Assembly: GCA_013054445.1 (NCBI GenBank)
Contig: JAAMPI010000620.1
Span: 1-30,058, forward strand
Origin: Cudoniella acicularis
Lineage: Eukaryota; Ascomycota; Leotiomycetes; Helotiales; Helotiaceae
Reading direction: 5' to 3'
DNA: 30,058 nt
Below, piece by piece: positions 22,191-30,058 of the stretch. How positions within the stretch are numbered: the first letter of the stretch is position 1; each line of letters opens with the position of its first letter. The notes below the pieces were generated by a model. It did no database searches and was not told the origin of the DNA. It saw only the letters and a program-made list of their open reading frames with translations. The position numbers were made by a program, and so were the translations under genes.

Positions 22191-22890
22191 ATTAACTTAG
22201 TGATGGTAGTTGTGAAGTGAATAAGATATTATGCGAGATACGAGCGAGGGCGGGTACCGGTATCTCCACGCCTTGCAACTCGCTTGCTATCGGTAAGCGA
22301 AAGCGCTAGCATATATAAATAATACGATGTGCAACAAAACCTTGATTTAATTTTCATCTAATCTATAATTTTTATAGATTTAGTGCGAAAATTTTAAGGT
22401 AAATAAAAGATTAACTAAATATCTCTTTATTCTTTTAGTTATCAGGCTCTAGTAAAGGCGCCAGTAAGCACGCTAGTTTATTTTAAATGTGCGAAGTGCA
22501 ACAAAATTTAAGATTTTATCTTATCGTATCTAGAAGTGAAGGAGATTCACTCTTTGCTATGAATAAGCTGCCTCTTTTAAGCGATACTCTGATATACACA
22601 AACAAGAGAGTCTTTCGCTGCTTTGCTTTTCATTGTTAGTAATATAAATACCAGCAAGCAAGCTATGAGATGTGTCACCAACGGATCGAAGTAAAGTTTA
22701 GAGGCTCGGGTGGAATTAAGAAGGAAAAGAGATCAGTTAAGAAGACAAGGACATAGAGGAGGCTTAGAGAATAGGAGAAGACTGCATGCTCTATTCACTG
22801 CCTATACTCGCTCGCTTATTAGTGTGAGTTTCCTGTGTTAAAGCAGCACCCAATATCAAATTACGATTTGCAACAAATCTTTGGGGGTTC
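22030..22890 (+). repeat. Degenerate tandem array, period about 170-195 bp
   Basis: A core of the form (GC)xCTAGC, 20-25 variable bases, then GTGCAACAxAA recurs at regular spacing. The TGCAAC part (or its variant) falls at 22152, 22330, 22497, 22673 (as TGTCAC) and 22869, giving spacings of 178, 167, 176 and 196. Units 1 and 2 are the most alike: both also carry GGGCGGG(G)TACC, GCCTTG(T/C)AACTC and GGTAAGCGAA(G/A)GCGCTAGC at matching positions. Units 3 to 5 are more decayed. There is no open frame through it. The period is close to nucleosome-repeat length, as in satellite DNA, but a five-unit array may simply be local duplication. Confidence 0.65.
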
Positions 22891-23115
22891 ATTGGGTTGG
22901 CACTGGAGAGGGAGATGCACGCTTCACTAAGTTCGTTTTGATCAGCGCCACCTTTCAAAAACCGTTTGTTCCTAGAAGCTACTGGTCATAGAAAGCAAAA
23001 AGGAATTAAGAGTAGCGTGATTATGTGCTTCTCAAGCTCAGAAGAAACCTCTTGATATTCATTCATTCATTCTACTCTAGCCTGAATAAATTATTATCCT
23101 TTCCACAATCAAGAT

Positions 23116-25512
23116 CTAATCCGCATCCCCCCTCGCTCCCGCAGCCCACCTCTCATACCCTCTAATCAACTCCGGCGTAATCTGCTTCTTAACTAACTTA
23201 ATTGCGTTCAAAAAATCCTCCATACAAACCTGCAACTCCTCTCCCGTAACCTCGCACTTTTCAATAACCTCATCACAAGCCGTCTGGCAAATACCCACCA
23301 TTTCCGCCCCGGAATAACCATCTGTTAGTCGCGCTAATTCGGGGATATCGACATCGGGGGCGAGATCCATCTTTCTTTGTCGTACGCGTAGGATGGCTTC
23401 GCGGCCTGCGAGGTCGGGGGGTGCGACGTAAAGGAGCTTGTCGAAGCGGCCGGGGCGGAGGAGTGCTAGGTCTAAGGCTTGAGGTTGGTTCGTGGCTGCT
23501 AGGACCGTGACACCTTTCAATGTTTCGATACCATCCATCTCATTCAGCAAAGTGGTGAGGACGTTAACACCGCTATTCCGACCACCCTTTTCCCGCTTGC
23601 TGCCAATGGATTCAATCTCGTCGAAGAAAATGATACTAGGACTAGCAGCGCGAGCGCGCGCGAAAATGTCACGAACGGCGCGCTCGGATTCACCGACGTA
23701 CATGTTGAGGAGCTCGGCGCCTTTGACGGCGAAGAAGTTGAAGCCGATTTCGGTAGCCATGGCTTGGGCGGAGAGGGTTTTGGAACATCCTGGGGGGCCA
23801 TACAGGAGGAGGCCTTTTTTGGGCGTTGCTCCGAGGCGGTTCATTCGTTCGGGGTGCTGGAGATGGTTATTATTTGTCGGCGAAAGGGAAGGGGGAGGGA
23901 AAACTTACTAGTAAAGGAGCTTCGACGGCTCGGCGGAGTGCTTTCTTGATGTTGTCTTGGCCGCCTATTTCGTCCCATCGAACACTCGGGGGTTGCAATG
24001 TGATGTCGTGCATAGCTGTTGGGCGAACTAGAAGGAGTGCTTGTTCGATATCATCTTGTGATAAATATAAATTTTCTTGCTCGCCTTTCTCTGAGACGTC
24101 GTTTTCAACTTTCTCTTCGGCGATCTCGCAAGCATTATCTAGTAATGAAACAAGATCTTCAGCTGTATAAGCATGTGTTCGGTCTCCAAGTTTCTCTAGA
24201 GTTTCTTTTTGTGTATCTGGGTGAACTGGCGGGGCGAGAGATTTTAAAATTGCTTTTCGAGCTGCAGCATCTGGGATTGGTAATGAAATATCCGTCCGGA
24301 ACCTACCCCTCTTCTTCAGAGACATGGGTATGCTACTTGCATTAAGCGTAGTTGCAATGACCAAAATTCGAGGTAGAGACTCTTTTTGTCCAACGACTAA
24401 ATTATTCAACTCTTCACCGAGCACTCTCGTGACTTGTTGAGACTGTGAGTCCTCTTTAGAAACTAGTACCTCAAGCTCATCGATGACGATGATGGCCGGC
24501 TGCGTCATTCTCGCATCTTTGAAAACGGATCGAATAGCAGGGATCTTGTAATCGTTTTCGATTCGAAGGACTCTTCCCCAACCTGTGGCAACGATCTTCT
24601 CAACAAGAAATGTCTTGCCAGTTCCATGGCCGCCATGCAAAAGAACAGCGCAAGACCTCTGTGCCCAAGAAAATTTGAATTGGCGATCAAAGTTGCTCAG
24701 GAAGCGATTGAGTTTCTTCAAGGCTTGGTCAATTCCGGTTATATCAACGACTTGGAGTCGAGGCAAGGGACCATTGGTTTGAGGCTGAGCGTTGATGTCA
24801 ACTTGACTTAAGATTTTGACAGATGTACTCTCTTCAAATTTGCCTTGGCTGGTGGGTCTCCCATTAACGAAGTCAACGACAAACGTTCGCTTGGGCCCAT
24901 TTGCAGAGATGTTCTTGAACGTCATGCCAGCAAATATGACTTCTGCGCGGGCTAGGAGCTGTCAGCTTGGGACTAGCTAATAAGGATGACAAAAGAAATG
25001 TATGAAATAATTTTTGATGCGAATTCTGTGACAGGAAAATATTCTTGCATATGAGAAGTAGAAAATAACCTACCAAGGCTCTGCCTCAAAAGGTACTCCC
25101 AAACCACCAACTCCCCATCCCTCAACTCCTTAACACCCTCACTCTCCAAAGCCGTCATATCCCTCAAGGCAACTGTCTCCGCAACCGCCAAATTTCCCGC
25201 AGCACAAACCACCAAATCATCACCCAACTTATACCCCGCGGCATCCTGAAAGCTCTTCGAAACCTGCACCACCTTCTTACTCAAGCTCTTCTCAGCCGTC
25301 AACCACGCAACCGCCTCCCTCCTCTGTTCTTGGCCCTGCCCAACCTTCCACAGGTAAACTGCTTGTCCAGACTCCAATCTCAACTCAAGCAAAGCCTCTC
25401 GAGAGAAGTGAACACGTGATACGCCTTTCAGATCTGGTCGTTCTTGGTTGTTCTGCCCCGAGTACGGTCGTATCTTGACCTCCAAGGTCTTCTGCGTTTC
25501 TTGAGTCGACAT
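23116..25512 (-). CDS. AFG2: AFG2/DRG1-type AAA ATPase (60S ribosome maturation)
   Basis: Afg2/Drg1 (SPATA5 in animals) is a hexameric type II AAA ATPase. It strips the shuttling factor Rlp24 from cytoplasmic pre-60S particles so that later maturation can proceed. Three exons (25074-25512, 23909-24951, 23116-23856) join in phase to give 740 aa, close to the yeast protein. The N-terminal domain covers residues 1-190. D1 has an atypical Walker A, GGHGTGKT (253-260), and Walker B IIVIDELE (300-307). D2 has GPPGCSKT (514-521), in which Cys-Ser replaces the usual Thr-Gly before KT, a hallmark of the Afg2 group, then Walker B IIFFDEIE (569-576), the sensor motif ATNQPQALDLALLRPGRFD, and MVGICQTAC. 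The start is the ATG of MSTQETQKTL; an upstream in-frame extension has only a non-ATG start. Intron 1 uses acceptor CTCCTAG; the earlier CAG gives the wrong frame. It diverges from the gene at 25731. Confidence 0.93.
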
Positions 25513-25730
25513 TTTTCTTCTAGAATTGGGTTGTGGTGAAATCGCATTGTTTTGTTGTTGAACTTTTTCTAGAGCCAAAAATAAAAATTTGGTTGCATGG
25601 AATTTTTGAAGATCGGATTCTCGCTTCCGTCCACCACCAGCGAGAGCGAGCTCCGGAGAGTTTCTTTCTGTGAGAGCTACGCAGGTACAGTACTATGTGT
25701 CAACAAACAGCAAGCAATTGAACAACATTG
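25513..25730. promoter_or_regulatory. Divergent promoter between AFG2 and the 25731 gene
   Basis: Only 218 bases separate the two oppositely oriented starts, so both promoters must lie here or overlap the 5' ends. Co-expression of the pair is possible but is only inferred from the arrangement. No TATA box or well-known binding site stands out. Confidence 0.5.
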
Positions 25731-27053
25731 ATGCTCCTCACGCGCTCACTGCCCCCGCAGTTTCTCTTGCCGGCATGGAGCGCCCCACGCCTCACTCTGG
25801 CTCTCCAACAGCAACAAAAACGCGCTCTCAACACCGGTGACAGCAGTGGAACCAAAACCAAGCCTGCTAATAATACCGTGGCGCGCGAATCGGCATCGAG
25901 CGCCCTCTCCCTGTTCGAAGAGCTTTTCCCAGAAGAGAAAGTAACGAAGAGGAAAGATGTGTCGCAGGAGAAGAAGCTGGATAAGCTGCCCAGGTTTAGA
26001 TGGAAGACCGAGGAGGAAAAGGCTAGGGGTGCCCGTGCTCGCGAACAAAAGGCTATATTGCCGCCGCCAGGACGACGGGGGGAGAGGAGAGGGCCTATGG
26101 ATATGGGGGGAGGGACTTTGAGCAGGAGTATTTCGTTGACTAACCAGCAAGAGGATATTGATCAGGTGGCTCGGAGGCAAGCAAGCGTGCTGGTATTGAG
26201 CTGTGCCATGAAATCGCTAGAAGAGAGTGATTTCTTTCGAATAGGTCCTAAAGGAGAACATATTGAAGGCTGGACCAGTGGAATCATTAAAGGTGCATAT
26301 GCCCTCTTCCTATTATAGATATTTCCCCCAAGCTCATTGAAAGCAGTGATCCCCGGACGAGACAACAATACCCTCCAACATCTCGACCACTACTACATCC
26401 TATTCTCCAACCGCGCCGCAGCAGCCGCCTACCTCGATAACATCATCCGCCTCCACCAGCTCGCAAAAGCCAGCATCTCCGCCAACTTACGCATAGCAGG
26501 ACTGCACCTCCCGCCCAGCTTCCTGAAAAATGGAGAGGATGTGCGGAAAATCCTCAGAGGCTTCTCGCTCGCACCGGCATACACGAGGCTTCATTGCCGA
26601 TTGGTTGATCAGCCGTACAGACCAGCTGTGCTGCGGCTTCTAACTGATGGGGGCCCGGCTGCCTTGGTGAGGAATAAGAGCAAGAGCAAGGCTGAGGATA
26701 TGGTGCTCCTCTATTCTGATCGTGGGCAAATTTCCAGAGAGCTTTTGCAGAAGCGGATTAAGGATGATGGAAAGTCTCGAAATCTACACTGGAAGTTGGC
26801 TGGGGGTGAGGATGATATTATGGAGCTCCACAGTAAGGAAGAACCAGATGTAGAAAGTACAGATGGAATGGTGGGCACTGGAGATAAGAAGATGAGATCT
26901 CCATATCCGACCAGATGGGTTATATCTTTCAAAGATCGTCACGAAGCTCGAAGATTTGTAAGAGAGTGGCATAGACGGCCTTTCCCACTAAAGTATCGAA
27001 CCAGACCAGGTGATGAGCCACCCCCAATAATTAATGCAGAAATATTATGGTAG
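25731..27053 (+). CDS. Conserved fungal protein, probably mitochondrial, function unknown
   Basis: Two exons (25731-26292 and 26347-27053; 54-bp intron starting GTGCAT) join in phase to a 422-aa protein. The N-terminus, MLLTRSLPPQFLLPAWSAPR and the following 20 residues, is rich in Arg, Leu and Ser/Thr with no acidic residue before about 37, which suits a mitochondrial presequence. Residues 55-150 are charged (FEELFPEEKVTKRK, PPPGRRGERRG). The second exon opens VIPGRDNNTLQHLDHYYILF, then SNRAAAAAYLDNIIRLHQLA and GEDVRKILRGFSLAP. The C-terminus has RWVISFKDRHEARRFVREWH followed by EPPPIINAEILW. I believe I have seen this arrangement in other ascomycete proteins annotated as hypothetical, but I know no function. 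The HEARRFV-type ending recalls the last helix of RRM-like folds; that is only a suggestion. The donor GTGCAT is unusual, yet splicing there keeps the frame and the conserved-looking PGRDNNTLQ. Confidence 0.8.
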
Positions 27054-27232
27054 TTCAAAGCCGATTGTTTTTCACAGGTGCTATTTCAATGCCATAGCTC
27101 GTAATATCTCCATAGCCCCCGAAAGTCAAAGTAATCGGCAAAAAGCATGCCTTGAATTTGTAATACCGTATGATATGACCAAACTCCGCCCATAATCTGC
27201 TCTTAAACAAACAAAACGAAAAGAATCATTAT
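27054..27232. terminator. Shared 3' region between convergent genes
   Basis: The 25731 gene and SEC4 converge on this 179-base spacer, which must contain both 3' UTR ends. It is AT-leaning with A/T runs on both strands but has no canonical AATAAA. Overlapping transcripts are likely because the spacer is short. Confidence 0.45.
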
Positions 27233-27958
<726 letters not shown>

Positions 27959-28646
27959 CTTGAAGTCGGTGGCGCGAGAGGATGGAAGAGGAGGCTCTGC
28001 GTGAACTCTCTAGGCTGGGTGACGGTGACGGTAGCGGCGGTGACCGTGGGGTGCAGCTGCGGGCAGCGGGTCAGGGTCGGGGAGGTCAACGGGATGCGAA
28101 GGTTGGCTTGGGGAGGATGGCTGCGAATTGCAGGGTGATTCTTGCGATTGATCGATAGCTTCGCGCAAGAGTGGGATCGGAGGGAGAATCAAGAGAGGGT
28201 GACGAGAGAATCGTTGCTCTGCGGTGGAGAAGGAGATCTATGCGATCGTGGAGAGGCTTTGAATTTCTGCAGGAGTGATGGACTTGAGGTTGCGATTGCC
28301 TTCCTTTAGCGGCTCGTGTCAATGTTCGCGGCCTCGCCAAACGTAGGCAGGCACGTTCCATCCAAAGATTTGGCCACCAAATCTGTTACCTGATATTGTG
28401 TTTAAGAAGCTGGGAAACGGCCCCAACTGCGGTACTTAGAGATTACCGTTGCCTTGGTTCATCAACAAATTCTGCAGGTGGTATTGGTTATGTATTAGTA
28501 CGGAAATTGATACCTAGTAGGTAACCTATTTCGGATAAAGGCATGATTGTGTTCCCCTTTGGGATTTTCTATTGAATGAATTCCTGAAAGCTCAATCCTT
28601 CTGGTATTTGTTTCTTTTTCATTGAATTATTGTGGTTGTACAAAGA
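27959..28646. promoter_or_regulatory. SEC4 promoter and leader, NCA2 3' region
   Basis: No gene is supported. The left part (27959-28380) is GC-richer and, read on the SEC4 strand, is a C/T- and CCGTCACC-rich leader with several open stretches that look like shadows. A small GGTGAC-type repeat lies near 28017-28048. The right part (28380-28646) is AT-richer and should hold the NCA2 3' UTR. SEC4 therefore has up to about 420 bases of promoter plus leader. Confidence 0.45.
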
Positions 28647-30058
28647 CTATCTCAGCCATTTCGAATAACCCCATCTAATCCGGTCAAGGACCTTGAGCTG
28701 CTGTTGTATGCCCGTGTTGATATTACAGAGATCGCTGACATCCTCAAGAAACTCTCTCTGGATATCGCCTGGGAACAACTTATGAGCACGTTGCCGCAGA
28801 ACATGAACCTCACATAACAGCAGACCATGGTCTTTGTATGACAAGACACCATTTTGAGTGGGAGCAGCGAGAGTGAGGATGCGATCAATGTTCCGAAGAA
28901 CTCGGACTGTCTGGCCTGCCTTTCGGCCTTGCCTCAACCCTTTCCTGCTTCCAAAGACGCTCCCGAGATACCGGAATGCTGCAAAGCATACCAAAACTCC
29001 TGGCGTGAGACCGACAAACCCGAAGACTAGCTCTTGGCTCTTCAGCAATGAGTCAATACCACTCAAAGCAACCTGAACATCGACCTTCGTTTTTTGAACC
29101 TGAATTAAAAGCGTTCGAACAAGGTCACCGCGCACGGTTCCAATGAACGGCTTCCGAAGATCCTTTTCGTAGGCTCGTAGAACTGGCGTCAGGTCTCCTT
29201 CTGCAACCTTAGCTCGAATTTCCGCAATTTGTGCCTCGCTTAAGGATCCAGTTCCAGAATTTGTAGACTGAGGATTGTCGATTGCAAAATCGACAACCAT
29301 TCGCTCGAGGCTGTCTCGATCGCCTTTCAAGCTCTCTTTGCTCATAATTGCAATGGCGCTATCCTTGTCGTGTCGTATTGTACCAATAACCTTCATCGTA
29401 GGCTCCACGATCCAATTGAACCAGAAATCCCGTACTGTGGTGCCAAAATCTCTGATCCACTCAATGATCTCCGCTTTTTTGTTAACCAGTATTCGGAGAA
29501 TTGTCGTTGAAGATAGAACCAAGATCCCAGCTGGTAGCCAGTACCGAATGAGTCTGGATGGTCTTCCATATTTTGAGACCAATTTTTGCGATTCAGTTAC
29601 GTGATTCGGCACGTGTATCTGGAGGATGTCCTGAAGTCTCCGAGCCAATTTCGCTGGCCGAGCAATTTCCCTCTCATCCGCACCTCTCGATGAGATCTCT
29701 GGGTCATCCGCCACGCTTGCGAAGACGGTATCCTCAAACTCGGAGATACCTGCTTCTAGAGTAGTGACATTCCGCAGAACATTGTCCATAAGTGCAATAC
29801 TTCTCTCGACAGTGACCTTCCACTCGTGACTATCATTCTCCTCCACCTTCGCCACTTCACTATTCTCGTCGTTGATATCAAAACTCAAGCCCTCATCCAT
29901 AAGGACTCCCAGTCCACTGGCTCCCATCTCCCGTAACCTCCTCAATCTGGCTTGGTTATGCCTCGCTCTCGACCGACAAAGCGCAATGGGCGAGAGAACC
30001 CTCCTCTGAATATCAGTCACACTCCTCTCCCTAATACTCTCCCTCACCAACCCATAAA
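28647..30058 (-). CDS. NCA2: NCA2-like mitochondrial protein, 5' part outside window
   Basis: Nca2 is a mitochondrial outer-membrane protein that in yeast, with Nca3, controls expression of the mitochondrially encoded ATP synthase subunits Atp6 and Atp8. The window contains one long open frame of about 470 codons, open to the right edge, so the start and N-terminal part lie beyond 30058. Two membrane segments are visible: YWLPAGILVLSSTTILRILV (about 29490-29550) and VFGFVGLTPGVLVCFAAFRY (about 28965-29035). Between them lies the typical WIRDFGTTVRDFWFNWIVEP, VIGTIRHDKDSAIAIMSKES and MVVDFAIDNP. The C-terminus has RVLRNIDRILT, SYKDHGLLLCEVHVLR and ends RIRWGYSKWLR, as expected of the family. 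No intron is needed in this part. Assignment rests on this motif order and the membrane topology. Confidence 0.93.
   Translation of the reverse strand, partial: YGLVRESIRERSVTDIQRRVLSPIALCRSRARHNQARLRRLREMGASGLGVLMDEGLSFDINDENSEVAKVEENDSHEWKVTVERSIALMDNVLRNVTTLEAGISEFEDTVFASVADDPEISSRGADEREIARPAKLARRLQDILQIHVPNHVTESQKLVSKYGRPSRLIRYWLPAGILVLSSTTILRILVNKKAEIIEWIRDFGTTVRDFWFNWIVEPTMKVIGTIRHDKDSAIAIMSKESLKGDRDSLERMVVDFAIDNPQSTNSGTGSLSEAQIAEIRAKVAEGDLTPVLRAYEKDLRKPFIGTVRGDLVRTLLIQVQKTKVDVQVALSGIDSLLKSQELVFGFVGLTPGVLVCFAAFRYLGSVFGSRKGLRQGRKAGQTVRVLRNIDRILTLAAPTQNGVLSYKDHGLLLCEVHVLRQRAHKLFPGDIQREFLEDVSDLCNINTGIQQQLKVLDRIRWGYSKWLR

Larger units (their letters stand above)
20727..23115. other. Gene-poor 2.4-kb region with repeats
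   Basis: No gene is supported. Open stretches at 21082-21282, 21527-21811 (minus) and 21663-21869 show no recognisable motif and do not splice into longer frames. From 21835 on the region is repeat copy B running into a degenerate tandem array (both listed separately). The last 200 bases should contain the AFG2 3' UTR. Confidence 0.45.

Noticed and set aside
24973..25578. AFG2 start at 25578 (MALEKVQQQNN)
   Set aside because: That start is not an ATG. The first in-frame ATG is at 25512 and gives the expected N-terminal length.

Overview
This window looks like nuclear DNA of a filamentous ascomycete (Pezizomycotina); a leotiomycete-like source is a guess. The reasons are that genes lie on both strands without operons, that they are split by short GT..AG introns (46 to 146 bp), that fungal housekeeping genes sit beside fungus-specific NLR-like, HET-like and transcription-factor-like relics, and that AT-rich islands and transition-rich repeat copies look like repeat-induced point mutation (RIP). 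All gene models were spliced by hand. For the intact genes the exon phases sum exactly to complete reading frames.

Layout. Positions 1-5141 are an accessory, decayed zone. A frameshifted gene of unknown function lies at about 816-1489 (+). At 2334-5141 (-) is a relic of an NLR-like gene with alpha/beta-hydrolase (SesB-type), NB-ARC and TPR parts. Positions 6757-11756 are a healthy core block: the PP4 regulatory subunit PSY2/PP4R3 (6 exons, 858 aa) and dolichyl-phosphate beta-glucosyltransferase ALG5 (3 exons, 401 aa), both on +.

Positions 11757-23110 are a second accessory block, with AT-rich islands, degraded genes and repeats. Its centrepiece is an intact-looking four-exon gene (12921-16305, 1016 aa). 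It joins a fungal AT-hook protein N-terminus to most of an unrelated, uncharacterised fungal family marked by the motif GLEIPFDLM. It is followed by a broken HET-domain gene (17008-18272) and a broken fungal transcription-factor-like gene (19394-20726). A diverged repeat occurs on either side of the last relic, and the right-hand copy leads into a degenerate tandem array with a period of about 170-195 bp.

Positions 23116-30058 return to core genes: the AAA ATPase AFG2/DRG1 (-), a conserved, probably mitochondrial protein of unknown function (+), divergently arranged with AFG2, the exocytic Rab GTPase SEC4 (-), and the C-terminal part of NCA2 (-), which runs off the window end.

The core genes do not form a pathway. 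They cover phosphatase regulation, N-glycan precursor supply, 60S ribosome maturation, secretion and mitochondrial ATP synthase expression. The accessory genes share a theme, since NLR-like and HET-domain proteins are the families used in fungal self/non-self recognition, and both copies here are dead.
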